Of a DNA stretch of 18,005 bases, positions 1-8,900 are shown in pieces. Location: assembly GCA_902591645.1 (NCBI GenBank), contig CACJBM010000045.1, forward strand, positions 1 through 18,005. Direction: 5' to 3'. Below the pieces are notes generated by a model. That model was not told the DNA's origin and did not search any database. It saw only the letters and a list, made by a program, of their open reading frames with translations. The first letter of the stretch is position 1. Each line of letters begins with the position of its first letter. This DNA is from an uncultured Verrucomicrobiota bacterium. Lineage in GTDB: Bacteria; Verrucomicrobiota; Verrucomicrobiae; Verrucomicrobiales; DEV007. The position numbers and the translations under genes were made by a program.

Positions 1-64
1 ATATAAATGACATATGTTTTTCTCATTGGGTATTAATGTTCTGCAGTGTTAGCATTGGACGAAA

Positions 65-1825
65 ATGCGTTCCAAAATAATAGTTTGTGTTGCTTTGATT
101 TTTTCTGTATCTGCTCTTTTCGGTGCCGATATAGGTAACCTTAGTTATAAGGTGCGTAATGGAGATGTAATTATCACAAATTGCTTATCTTCTACTACTG
201 GTGAATTATCAATACCTCCGATCATTGAAGATAAGCCAGTCACGGGGATTGGTGAAAATGCGTTTCGCAGTTGTACTAAGCTGACTACTGTTGTTATTCC
301 TGAATCTGTCACTCGTATCGAAGATAAGGCCTTTTACGGTTGCGTAGGGCTTGCCAGTTTGACTGTGCCGGACAGTGTTACGAGTATTGGTAAATATGCT
401 TTTTATGCGTGTGTGAAAATGGCCGAAGTGCAACTAGGAAAAGGCCTTAAGAGCATTGGTGATTGGGCCTTCAATACATGTGTTAATATTACTCGTGTTA
501 CTATTCCAGATAATGTAACCAGCATTGGTGACCGAGCGTTCTTTGGATGCACCAAATTGGATAATATCACGTTAGGAAAGGGACTTAATACTATAGGAGA
601 CTCAGCTTTCCGGGACTGTGCTCGCCTCAAAGGAAACCTTATTATTCCAGACAATGTTATCAGGATAGGGGATTATGCGTTCTATCGTTGCATTAGCCTG
701 ACTGGACTCAGCATCTCAAAGAATCTTGCCACTATTGGGGATCAGGTATTTTATCGATGTTCTAAATTAACTAGCGTAGTGATTCCAAAGAGCGTCACGA
801 ATATTGGGAACTATGCTTTTTATCGTTGCTCTAGTCTTGGAAGTGTTACTTTTGAAGGGAATGCTCCTAAAGTTGGATCCGCTCTCTTTTTAAATGTGGC
901 AGAAACGGCTTCCGTTTACAGGAATCTCAATGCTACAGGCTTTAATGATAAATTAGGAGGTCTGCCTGTATTTGTGGGTAGATCCCGTTCGGAAAATCTT
1001 GTTTATATAATAGATAACAATTCTGCCTCAATAACGATAACGGATTGTGATACTAAAGTTTCGGGTAATCTGGAAATACCTAGTAGCATTGAAAATAAGC
1101 CAGTCATTAGTATTGGGGAGAATGCGTTTCGTGATTGTGTAAATCTAAACAATGTAAAAATCCCCGATGGGGTCAAGACCATTAAGAGTGGAGCTTTCTA
1201 TAAATGTACAAACTTATCCAATGTGAATATTCCGGGAACGGTTACCGCGATAGGAATGTCAGCATTTCAGGGTAGTGCTTTAGCTAATATTAAGATTCCA
1301 GATACAGTTACGAATATTGAGAGTGACGCTTTCAGAGATTGCCTTAGATTAAATAATATTGAAGTTCAGGATTCGCATCCGGTCTATGCGAGAGAGGCTG
1401 GGATGCTACTTAACAAAGCGAAGGATGTGCTTTTAAGTTACCCGTCAGCTCGTGGAGAAATTACAATTCCTGGCACTGTTAAGAAGATTGCTTATGGTGC
1501 ATTTGCAGGTTCTAATGTACATAAAGTGAGGATGTCTGAAAGCGTAACAGCTATCGAGGGTAATGCATTTACGCAGTGCAAAGAATTGAGAGAGATATTC
1601 ATTTCAAAAAGTGTGACTGCTATTGGGTTGGGTGCTTTTGGAGGTTGTCAAAATTTAACAGTGATGACTTTTTATGGAGATGCTCCGACACAAGCAGAAG
1701 ATGTTTTTAAGAATGAAGCCGATTCGCTTTTAAGAGATTCCCAAGCAAAAATTCATTACAATTTAAATAATAAGACTTGGAAAGGGACTTGGTTCGGTCG
1801 GCCAACAATGCCCGTTGGTTTGTAA
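65..1825 (+). CDS. Secreted BspA-like leucine-rich repeat (LRR_5) protein with duplicated LRR module
   Basis: Protein of 586 residues with an N-terminal signal peptide (residues 1-20, hydrophobic core IIVCVALIFSVSALFG). The rest is built of about 23-residue repeats of the BspA/Treponema (LRR_5) type, recognisable by recurring IPDSVTSIGKYAFYAC-like units: a short strand, then 'xIGxxAFxxC'. The N-cap unit occurs twice: LSYKV...IGENAFRSC near residue 26 and LVYII...IGENAFRDC near residue 312, so the protein is two tandem LRR modules. LRR_5 proteins are usually surface or secreted adhesion or binding proteins; the ligand cannot be told from sequence. There is no visible LPXTG motif or C-terminal sorting domain. 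It is the first of three close same-strand genes, 42 bases before the Tat-signal gene. No convincing Shine-Dalgarno precedes the ATG; the start rests on the signal peptide. The family call is firm, the function unknown. Confidence 0.88.
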   Translation: MRSKIIVCVALIFSVSALFGADIGNLSYKVRNGDVIITNCLSSTTGELSIPPIIEDKPVTGIGENAFRSCTKLTTVVIPESVTRIEDKAFYGCVGLASLTVPDSVTSIGKYAFYACVKMAEVQLGKGLKSIGDWAFNTCVNITRVTIPDNVTSIGDRAFFGCTKLDNITLGKGLNTIGDSAFRDCARLKGNLIIPDNVIRIGDYAFYRCISLTGLSISKNLATIGDQVFYRCSKLTSVVIPKSVTNIGNYAFYRCSSLGSVTFEGNAPKVGSALFLNVAETASVYRNLNATGFNDKLGGLPVFVGRSRSENLVYIIDNNSASITITDCDTKVSGNLEIPSSIENKPVISIGENAFRDCVNLNNVKIPDGVKTIKSGAFYKCTNLSNVNIPGTVTAIGMSAFQGSALANIKIPDTVTNIESDAFRDCLRLNNIEVQDSHPVYAREAGMLLNKAKDVLLSYPSARGEITIPGTVKKIAYGAFAGSNVHKVRMSESVTAIEGNAFTQCKELREIFISKSVTAIGLGAFGGCQNLTVMTFYGDAPTQAEDVFKNEADSLLRDSQAKIHYNLNNKTWKGTWFGRPTMPVGL

Positions 1826-1867
1826 GGATTAGAGTCCAAGGAATTTTTTCACCTAAACAAAATCAAG

Positions 1868-3148
1868 ATGAAAATTAATCGGAGGTCTTTCATTGGGAGA
1901 TATGGATTAGCGGCGCTTTGTCCTGGTCTCTATTCAGCCGATTTGCTTGGGAACGAAAATCGCAAAAAGAAGAAAATAGCTTTCCTTGGTACGGAGGTCC
2001 GAACGCACTCGCATGCCCAGCACTTTCTTGACCGGCTGGCATTAGGATATGGGTGGCGAGGCAAGTGGCAGGAGCCGCGTTTGGATATTGCTTCAGTCTA
2101 TATTGATCAGTTTCCTGACAAGGGGGACCTTGGAAAGGAAAGGGTAAAGCGTTACGGACTGAAGCTTTATCCAAGTATTGAAGAGGCACTAACGTTGGGG
2201 ACTGGTGCACTTGCCGTAGATGGGGTGGTAATTATTGCTGAACATGGAAATTACCCGAGCAATGATAAGGGACAAAGACTTTATCCTAGGTATGAGTGGT
2301 TCAAGGAATGTGTAAAGGTATTCGAAAAGAGTGGCCGATCTGTCCCCGTCTTTAATGATAAGCATTTATCGACAACTTGGAAGCAGTGTAAGGAGATGGT
2401 CGACGATTCGAAGCGCCTTAATTTTCCATTCTTTGCAGGTTCGTCTTTGCCGGTTACTCGGCGCATGCCATCAATCGATGTGCCGCATAACGTTCCTCTC
2501 AAAGAGAGTGTTTGTGTTGCCTATGGGGGAGTCGATAGTTACGACATACATGCTCTGGAGACAGCTCAATGCATGTCGGAGCGACGAGAGGGTGGAGAAG
2601 TCGGTATTAGTGAAGTGCATGCGTTGCGAGGTGAAAAGATGTGGGACCGGCTATTAACAAAACAGCATGATGATACCAGAAAGCTGATAGTTTCAGCATT
2701 AACTCGCAGTCATAATTTACCAGTCAAAGGTGGGTATTATACAGGAAAAATCACTTTTGATTGGGCTCGCAAAACATTTCCTAATGCATGGGCTTATTTC
2801 ATTAAGCATTTGGACGGGTTCAAGACCACCATGTTAATGGCTAGTATTCAGGACTTCAATTACGCTGGTCTGAGAGCAGATAATAATGAAATAATTTCAA
2901 CGCAGATGTATCTTCCCATGCCCACTCATGGCTCATCGACTGCTGACTTTTTCCATCCACTTTGCCGACACATTGAAACTACTGTAATTACAGGGAAGAT
3001 TCCATATCCAGTAGAAAGGACATTACTTACTTCGGGGATGACTTTGGCTGGAGTTGAATCGCTTCACATGGGACAGATTCCTATAGCTACTCCACATATG
3101 AATGTGAGTTATAAGGTTGGAAAAGAATCAACGTATTGGAAAGACTAA
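1868..3148 (+). CDS. Tat-exported Gfo/Idh/MocA-like protein (putative oxidoreductase)
   Basis: Protein of 426 residues beginning with a twin-arginine signal (NRRSFIGRYGLAAL, residues 4-17), as is common for Gfo/Idh/MocA proteins of planctomycetes and verrucomicrobia, which are thought to be exported with bound cofactor. After the signal a Rossmann-like start follows (KKKIAFLGTE, about residues 34-43), but the usual GxGxxG is not present. Next come a strand with DIASVYID, a 'YGLKLYPSIEEAL' segment, a 'VDGVVIIAEHGNYP' segment and 'PVFNDKHLSTTWKQ', which matches the place of the EKP/DKP motif of this family. 'FFAGSSLPVT' (about residue 193) is also typical. Substrate is unknown; relatives act on sugars or sugar-like compounds. 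It lies between the LRR gene and a protease-like gene, 13 bases before the latter. Nucleotide binding is uncertain because the glycine motif is degenerate. Confidence 0.72.
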   Translation: MKINRRSFIGRYGLAALCPGLYSADLLGNENRKKKKIAFLGTEVRTHSHAQHFLDRLALGYGWRGKWQEPRLDIASVYIDQFPDKGDLGKERVKRYGLKLYPSIEEALTLGTGALAVDGVVIIAEHGNYPSNDKGQRLYPRYEWFKECVKVFEKSGRSVPVFNDKHLSTTWKQCKEMVDDSKRLNFPFFAGSSLPVTRRMPSIDVPHNVPLKESVCVAYGGVDSYDIHALETAQCMSERREGGEVGISEVHALRGEKMWDRLLTKQHDDTRKLIVSALTRSHNLPVKGGYYTGKITFDWARKTFPNAWAYFIKHLDGFKTTMLMASIQDFNYAGLRADNNEIISTQMYLPMPTHGSSTADFFHPLCRHIETTVITGKIPYPVERTLLTSGMTLAGVESLHMGQIPIATPHMNVSYKVGKESTYWKD

Positions 3149-3161
3149 GAAATAATCGGTA

Positions 3162-4349
3162 ATGGATAAACGTTATTATGCACTCCTGCCTGCACTAATT
3201 TTAATAGGTGTGGTAAGTTTGTTCGCAGATAAGAGTAGAGTCATTAAGGGAGGAGTTGCCAAGGGCTTGATTGTTCCTCCCGCTTTAAAGGACCTTGGAA
3301 AAGGTTATAAGATCAGAATAATTTACTTTGTCCCTTCGGACAGGAAAGTGAAGCTCGATTATCAGGCAAAGACTGAAGTTTTAATGAGGGTCGTTTCAGA
3401 CGTTTACGAGAGAGAAATGAAAGCGCATGGAATTAAAACTAGGGGGCTTGATTTTGAGTTTGGAGAGGACGGAAAGCTGAAGGTTCATCTAGTGAAGGCA
3501 AAGAAAGCTGCGTCTTTTTACACGGGTGAGCCATTTAATGTTGATCGACTTTTAAATACTCAGCAACAGGAAATTTGGGAGACTGTAGGATTCTCAAGGA
3601 ATCGGCCCATGTTGGTTTTTTCGGAGGCTGGCGCAGTCGCAGAGGCTCGCCCGATTCCTCAGGTCTATTCTGGTCTTGCTTGTGTTTCTGGAGATATTTT
3701 TGCCGATGAAGTTACGGCTTCAACTATTGAAGAGCAGATTCAAAAATTTGCTAATCGTAATGAAGTAAAGAATAAAGAAGGCAAAGAAGAACGTTCTCGT
3801 TCTCAGGCATCTCAAACTAGTAATGGCGTTTTGATTCATGAGTTGGGTCATATTTTTGGGATGCTCCATGACACTCGTGATCAGCGTAATATCATGATGA
3901 GGGGCTATGATAAGCTTGGGCAAATGTATGCATTGCCAGACGCTAAGGATAGGCCCGTTCGCTTCTCACTGGCTCATGCCCGCATGGCTGCTGCTTCTCG
4001 TTTTTTCAACGAATCTTTTGAGGGTAGCGACACTGCTCCTCCGAAAATTCATGACTTTAAGTTATCGAGTCCTGCAAAGGCTGGGGAGCGGAAAATTAAA
4101 TTTAGTATTAAGATGAGTGATAATAAAGGTTTGGGGCCATTTGTTATCATGCAAAGGGGAGGTGGTCAGATTGATGCGATGGTAGCGGACAAAGATCTTG
4201 ATGGTGTTGAGAATTACTCGGAGGAAATTTCACTCGAATGTCCTAGGCCCTTAGTTGGGGGTCAACCCCTTGTCTATATTATAAATCTTATGGATGTGAA
4301 TGGCAATCTCAGTCAATCAGTTGCCAATTCAGTTGTGGTTTCTGATTGA
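3162..4349 (+). CDS. Secreted metzincin-like zinc metalloprotease
   Basis: Protein of 395 residues with a signal peptide (hydrophobic YYALLPALILIGVVSLFA, residues 5-22). The extended metzincin zinc site HELGHIFGMLHD is at residues 226-237, with H226, H230 and H236 as likely ligands and E227 as the catalytic base. Nine residues later comes NIMMRG (about 243-248), a plausible Met-turn set unusually close to the third His. The segment before the active site (about 195-222) is rich in charged residues and may be a linker. The last 100 or so residues, from DTAPPKIHDF onward, look like a beta-sandwich with the DNKG...VNGNLSQS pattern of Ig-like extracellular modules. The target protein is unknown. 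The gene is 13 bases after the Tat-signal gene and probably in one operon with it. Its TGA stop lies inside a perfect hairpin (4338-4357). Confidence 0.8.
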   Translation: MDKRYYALLPALILIGVVSLFADKSRVIKGGVAKGLIVPPALKDLGKGYKIRIIYFVPSDRKVKLDYQAKTEVLMRVVSDVYEREMKAHGIKTRGLDFEFGEDGKLKVHLVKAKKAASFYTGEPFNVDRLLNTQQQEIWETVGFSRNRPMLVFSEAGAVAEARPIPQVYSGLACVSGDIFADEVTASTIEEQIQKFANRNEVKNKEGKEERSRSQASQTSNGVLIHELGHIFGMLHDTRDQRNIMMRGYDKLGQMYALPDAKDRPVRFSLAHARMAAASRFFNESFEGSDTAPPKIHDFKLSSPAKAGERKIKFSIKMSDNKGLGPFVIMQRGGGQIDAMVADKDLDGVENYSEEISLECPRPLVGGQPLVYIINLMDVNGNLSQSVANSVVVSD

Positions 4350-4357
4350 TCAGAAAC
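4338..4357 (+). terminator. Perfect 8-bp hairpin overlapping the protease stop codon
   Basis: GTTTCTGA and TCAGAAAC pair perfectly around the loop TTGA; the last three loop bases are the TGA stop of the protease gene. No T-run follows, so it is a weak intrinsic terminator at best. It could act as a 3'-end stabiliser or as half of a convergent termination region. The hairpin is seen; its function is inferred. Confidence 0.4.
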
Positions 4358-4368
4358 ATCATAAATTA

Positions 4369-4400
4369 AATCAGGTTGAATCTTTTAGGCTAATCTGATT
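4369..4400. terminator. Possible bidirectional terminator hairpin between convergent genes
   Basis: AATCAGGTT (4369-4377) pairs with AATCTGATT (4392-4400): 9 bp with one G-U, and a 14-base loop. It sits between the ends of the plus-strand protease gene and the minus-strand selenoprotein gene. Minus-strand transcripts meet a T-rich stretch after the stem (TTTAATTT). The position is what a shared terminator would need; strength is uncertain. Confidence 0.35.
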
Positions 4401-4408
4401 AGAGGATA

Positions 4409-4792
4409 CTATTTCTTTTTATTTAGTATCAAGCTAATGACTTCTTTTACTTTTTCTTTCCCGTAATTGTGTCCTTCGACGGTGGTCAATATTTTCCCTT
4501 TGTTATTTTTTGCTATGATTCCGTGTGACGCGATCTTGGCTTTTTTAAGTTCATCAGAACTATTGCCTTCGCCAACTTTGATGGTGTTGATTTTTATCTT
4601 TGATCCGTGCTTCTTTTTTTCGTCATTCACGATGACTGTTATCTTCGAGCAAAGCACTCATCCATCGAAGTAGTAATAAGTCAGAGATGGCTGTTGATCT
4701 TTGGACTCACTTTGCTTCTTGTCTTCAGCTAATGCGGGTGCGAGCATAAAGAAAGAGGCAATTATCAAAGTTATGGTTTCTTTTATTTGCAT
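4409..4792 (-). CDS. Small exported thioredoxin-like selenoprotein (in-frame TGA = Sec45, UxxC motif)
   Basis: The frame runs from ATG at 4792 to TAG at 4409 with a single internal TGA at 4658-4660, codon 45. Residues 1-22 are a clear signal peptide ending in the signal-peptidase motif ALA before EDKKQ. Then come a beta strand (LTYYYFDG, 37-44), the TGA, and VLCSK, so decoding as Sec gives U45-V-L-C48, a thioredoxin-type redox pair, followed by a helix-like segment. The C-terminal half (IASHGIIAKNNKGKIL..., then a Lys/Glu-rich helix) fits a thioredoxin-like fold, but the usual cis-Pro is not evident. Full length is 127 residues. The coding pattern is intact on both sides of the TGA, and a SECIS-like structure follows it. 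Automated annotation would keep only the 82-residue part starting at a GTG next to the TGA. It lies 95 bases after the amidohydrolase gene. The alternative is a pseudogene or a sequencing error. The family is not recognised; the redox role is inferred. Confidence 0.75.
4607..4657 (-). promoter_or_regulatory. Putative bacterial SECIS element directly 3' of the in-frame UGA
   Basis: On the mRNA, GUCAU and AUGAC (4622-4636) form a perfect 5-bp hairpin with loop CGUGA. The loop starts 26 nt after the UGA and has G then U at its second and third positions, which fits the known bacterial SECIS layout (loop about 16-37 nt from the UGA, G among the first two loop bases). In addition GUGCUU (4652-4657), starting at the first base after the UGA, pairs with AAGCAC (4607-4612), extendable by one U-G pair, closing the whole region. 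Such elements recruit SelB carrying Sec-tRNA. Pairing was checked by eye; no folding energy was calculated. Confidence 0.65.
4658..4660 (-). other. In-frame TGA read as selenocysteine codon
   Basis: Codon 45 of the small thioredoxin-like gene. It takes the place of the first Cys of a CxxC motif (U-V-L-C). Other genes in this window (protease, amidohydrolase, beta-helix protein) use TGA as their stop, so any readthrough here must be local and specific. Confidence 0.7.
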
Positions 4793-4887
4793 GTCTTATT
4801 TTTAGTGGATTCTCAGCATAAATGCAATGCGAACAAGTCATTTTTATCTTCGTTCGAGCGGTGATAAATTAGAGATATTCTTCGGTT

Positions 4888-5835
4888 TCATTTCAGTTTT
4901 AATTGATAAGATTCGGCCGCATTCTTCCAAAAATATAATTCACTGGCCTCTTGTCCTTTAGCAGAAAAATATTCATTAACGAGCTTCACGAAGCTCTCAT
5001 AGTCGCCACTATTTTTTGTGCAGGGCCAGTTGCTGCCAAAGATTAATCTGTCCTTTCCAAGGTTCTTCCATAGTACATCAAGGACGTCACGGTAATGATC
5101 GATTTCATGAGGGGCGGGTTGTGCGATGCTGCGCTGATAGAGGCCTGATATTTTGCACCATACGTTCTTATTATTACTAAGCTTTTCTACAGCTTTGACC
5201 CATTCTGGATTTACCGATTTTCCATCAAAATCATATCCGAGGACATGATCTACGATGATTCTTAATTTAGGAACGGTCTGAGCCAACTTGTCAATTTTCT
5301 TTACGGCTTCGACTCCGCCGCCATTTGCAAGTATATCAAGGCTCAAGTTATGTTTTGCGAGTACTTGAAAACTTTTAATCACTTTTCTGTCGGTGTAATT
5401 TATTTGTTTTTGATCGCCTCCATTCCTCGCGCGAACACCAACTAGTCTCGGATCTTTTTTTAATTTCTTTAACTGTTTAGTAAAATCTTTTCTATATGGA
5501 TCAATGTTTCCCACTAGGGCGACGAAGTATTTATCGTCTTTTACGAGATCCAGAACCCATTGGTTATCCTCTAGTCTGTGACTCGCTTCCACAACCACGA
5601 CGCCAGTGAGCCCCGTGGGTTCAGACACTTTTTTAAATTCGGCAGGCAAGTGTGGCTTATAGAGTACCTTGTCTTCTTTGGGCGGCCAGGGCACTCCCTT
5701 TTCTCTCCCAGTATCGTAAAGATGAATGTGGGTATCAATCATGTGCTTTACTTTAGGTAAGGGTCTTTTGTCATCAGCGAATGCAGAGGAGAAAGCAAAG
5801 CAGAAGACGAGAATAGCGGTTAGTAAGTTTTTCAT
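4888..5835 (-). CDS. Secreted amidohydrolase-2 family protein (COG3618/fuconolactonase-like)
   Basis: Protein of 315 residues with a signal peptide (residues 1-20, ending SSAFA). The TIM-barrel metal-dependent hydrolase pattern is clear: DTHIHLYD with H36 and H38 at the end of strand 1, a 'GNIDPYR' strand, DHVLG with H197, KISGL (228-232) and FGSNWP (266-271). In L-fuconolactonases and related sugar lactonases the last motif usually reads FGSDWP, the Asp being the catalytic or metal residue; here it is N269, so activity could differ. A sugar lactonase role would suit a carbohydrate-degrading neighbourhood, but the substrate cannot be read from sequence. It follows a terminator of the upstream cytochrome gene, has its own possible -10 box just upstream, and is followed after 95 bases by the selenoprotein gene. 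Confidence 0.82.
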   Translation of the reverse strand: MKNLLTAILVFCFAFSSAFADDKRPLPKVKHMIDTHIHLYDTGREKGVPWPPKEDKVLYKPHLPAEFKKVSEPTGLTGVVVVEASHRLEDNQWVLDLVKDDKYFVALVGNIDPYRKDFTKQLKKLKKDPRLVGVRARNGGDQKQINYTDRKVIKSFQVLAKHNLSLDILANGGGVEAVKKIDKLAQTVPKLRIIVDHVLGYDFDGKSVNPEWVKAVEKLSNNKNVWCKISGLYQRSIAQPAPHEIDHYRDVLDVLWKNLGKDRLIFGSNWPCTKNSGDYESFVKLVNEYFSAKGQEASELYFWKNAAESYQLKLK

Positions 5836-5843
5836 TGATTAAT

Positions 5844-5849
5844 ATTATA
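5844..5849 (-). promoter_or_regulatory. Possible -10 box (TATAAT) for the amidohydrolase
   Basis: A consensus TATAAT lies 8 bases before the ATG, downstream of the terminator at 5920-5939. If used, the transcript would be nearly leaderless. The nearest TTGCAA is 21 bases upstream, too far for a standard -35 element. In AT-rich DNA this may be chance. Confidence 0.25.
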
Positions 5850-5910
5850 GTGAAATGAGACGGCTCGTGCTTGCAAGAGTATTGTTACTAATTGATTGGG
5901 GCTGTCAGTA

Positions 5911-5939
5911 GGGAAAAATAGTATTCAATGAAGAATACT
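5911..5939 (-). terminator. Rho-independent terminator after the propeller-cytochrome gene
   Basis: Read on the minus strand, AGTATTC and GAATACT form a perfect 7-bp stem with a 6-base loop (TTCATT), followed at once by ATTTTT. It starts 9 bases after the TAA of the cytochrome gene. The stem is AT-rich, so strength is moderate. It separates that gene from the amidohydrolase. Confidence 0.6.
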
Positions 5940-5948
5940 TTGGAGCCT

Positions 5949-8900
5949 TTATCTTCGTTCGATTGCCTTGGCCTGGAGATTTGATTTGGTTTCTTTAGTC
6001 CTAAGTAATTTTAGGACCTGAGGCCGCAGTGCTTTGATCTGTTCGATAGTAATATAAACTTCTGAACTATTGATGAGTGATCTATAGAATGTTTCTAGGC
6101 CTTCGTTCCAAGGCGATGAAACGACGTCAATTGCAGATTCCCCACGATTATTTTTTCTCCTTACCGGAGCTCCTTTTTCTAGGAACAATTTAGTTATTTC
6201 TGTTTGGCACATGAATGCCGCAACATGAAGTGGAGTATTTCCGTCCCTGTTAGTTTGTGTGATGCGGGCACCTTTCTGAATTAAGTATTTAGCAATCTCC
6301 AATCTTCCATTAAAACTGGCAGTGCTGAGCGGGGTGCTACCATCATTTCTTCTTGCGTTAAGGGCGGCCCCATCTGCAATGAGCTTCTTTGTTTGTTTAA
6401 GGTCTCCTCTTTTGATTGCATCTGCAAGTGCTGAGCCTAAGCGATTCGGATTAATGGAGTTTTGCAATTCATTCGCCTTGTTTTGGTCCCCAGCGACATG
6501 GAAAATGAAATCGTTACTGAACAATCCGCCCGGGTTTTGTATTTGTAAGAAGTGAATGCCGGGATCTGGCAAATTAACTAGATCAATGATGAGGGTTTCG
6601 TTTTCTTCGGTCCTAATGGATCCATGCACTTTCTTACCGTCTACAATTAAGCTTGCTCCTTTCCTAATGTGTCGACCGCTCACGGTCATGCTTTTCTTTT
6701 CATTATAAAGAATAGGAAAATTCTGCCGGCCCCTTTGCGAATGGATTGGCCCAAGGGTCCAGATCGCAGGTTGAGGGTGGTCATAATCGGCGTTTTCACC
6801 GTGTCTGCCCGTAAAGGTTCCGATGAATTGACCTTTGGATGCGAGTGAAATTAATTTTTCACGAGTAATAGACCTTCGTTCGCCTTGGATTTCTACATAA
6901 GTGCCGCCACCAAATGTTCCATCGTATTGTAATTCTGTGGTAATTGGCTGTTTTCCATTAAGGAATACTGCATCTACTTGAAGAACAATTCCTCCATCAT
7001 TTGAAGAATGTTCTAACGCGTTAAGTAAATTTGAAGTTAATTGATTGTTTGCTGTGTCTTTATTGAGTGTGACTTGGCGTGCAAAAGAACCAGAAAACCC
7101 AGTGCTTCCTTCGAGGACCATGTTCCAGACAGGATCAAATGCGCGACGTCCGCCCCATGAAAATTGCCAAACGTTTCGTTCTGGGATTCCTCTTTCTGCA
7201 ACGCGTCGATAGAAATCAAAGTCGATGATGTTAAGGCGGCCTTGAGGTAAGATCAAAAAACGGTCATAAGCACCACGCCAAGTAGGAGCGTCCATCCCTG
7301 TTCCAGGAGTATTTGTACTTACCCAGAAAGGCATTCGGTGACAATTGCCGCAAAGATTTCCGCCTGGAGTTCCTCCGACATCGCCTTTGATGTGGAAAAG
7401 CTCAAAGCCTTCTTCTGCTTGTTCGGAAAGCACATTGGTGTAGGCCCTTCTCTGGGCTGGGGGATATGTGATATTAAGGAGGAACTTTGCCATGTCGTCC
7501 CTTTCTGTCTTGCTCAATAGTCCATCCTTGCCTTCATCGTTCTTTTTGTTGTTTCCTACCATTTTCATGGTCGAAGCGAGGCTGCCATCTACTACGTGCC
7601 GAGTCGTGCTTTCCGGTTCGTTAATTTTACTGTTGGGTTTTACGCGGCTACGAATATGAGCGCTATTATTTCCGCCATAAGGATCTCCTGGGATTCCATC
7701 CCAGTGGAAAGGGGCCGTGTCTCTTAGTCCGCGAAGAGGCATCGTCGAGCGTGGCATTATCTGATTCCCTCCAGTAACGATTGGAGTTTTTAAAACCCAT
7801 AGGAGTTGATCGGTATGGCCATCCGGGTGACAACTCGCACAAGAAAAAGTTTCTGTTGTTGAGGCAGAGGCTTTGTTGAAAGCAATTCGACCTCTTTTGA
7901 ATGCTGGATGAGTCGGATCCTCTAGAGTGATTTTTGCTTTGACTAAAAGATTGTGAGGATCAGACACGTCAACGAGTGAGACTGAGTTGGCTACGGCATT
8001 GAGGACCCATGCATGAGAGAGATTGCCTGTTGAAGATGATTCAAGAGCAATTCCTCTTGGGGCTGACCCAACTTTGACTCGGCTCATTACGTTTCCACTC
8101 TTTGTATCGACGGTAAAGACCTTGTCAGATCCCGCGGCAGTTACGACCAGAGTTGAATCGTCGTCACTGATTTGTATTGCGAATGGAGTTGCTAGAGCTT
8201 GGCCTGGATCAGGGTGCTTTGGAGGCAATGGTTCGAGGTTGATGAATCTTGGTTTTTCTGATCCATCTCCACTGAGGCGTACTTTTGTAATTTGATTGAG
8301 AAAGGCGCGATTTTCTAATTCTTTTAGGCCGTGCTTCTTTGTCCCTGATCGACCATTGATTTCATTGCGAGCGTCGGTTTGAGCTATGAACACACTGCCT
8401 TTCGAATCTACTGCGAGTCCATAAAGTAATGTGCCGAGGGTGTCGACAGTTCTGATTAGTTTGTCAGTTTTAGTGTCAAAAACGTAGAGATCTCTGTCAG
8501 GAACTCTAGGGTGTTTAACGATGTCAGTTACGTGTCCCAGTGACAAAACGTTATTATTGGCTATGGAATGTTCATGGGCATTGAAGGTCACTAATTCACC
8601 ATCAATTTTGTATCCTCCAGAGAGTTGAGTTTTGTTATTTGATTCGAATGGAATTACGTAAAGTCGACCATCGCGGACTGTGATTGCGCGTGGGTCTTGA
8701 GCTGTAATATCAAGACGCTTTTTAATCTGACGAGTCGCGACATCAATGATTGCGATTTTATTTTCAGAGGAAAGGGCAATGTAAGCTTTTGTATTGTTTG
8801 CAAATGCGATCCCTACAGGTTCATCAAATCGAGTGGATGTATTTGGGCCAAAGTCTTGAACTGTAGCAATGACTCTTAAGAATGTGGGGCTTGTACGATC

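Noticed and set aside
1..64. Possible promoter before the LRR gene
   Set aside because: Only 64 bases are visible, AT-rich, with no clear paired boxes or Shine-Dalgarno.
2331..2657. 108-residue frame overlapping the Tat-signal gene
   Set aside because: Alternate-frame shadow; the overlapping gene has Tat signal and family motifs.
4409..4657. Short 82-residue reading starting at GTG just after the TGA
   Set aside because: It would start inside the redox motif and drop an intact in-frame signal peptide and first strand; the longer frame with Sec explains more.
4658..4660. Global reassignment of TGA (code 4 or 25)
   Set aside because: The protease, amidohydrolase and beta-helix genes all end at TGA at sensible positions, and long genes have no internal TGA.
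4467..4673. Plus-strand 68-residue open frame opposite the small selenoprotein gene
   Set aside because: It is hydrophobic low-complexity sequence antisense to a gene with a clear signal peptide and fold; no independent start signal.
4838..4856. 15-base match (TTTATCTTCGTTCGA) between the gap after the amidohydrolase and the end of the cytochrome gene
   Set aside because: Too short to call a repeat in 18 kb; one copy is coding, the other is not, and flanks do not match.
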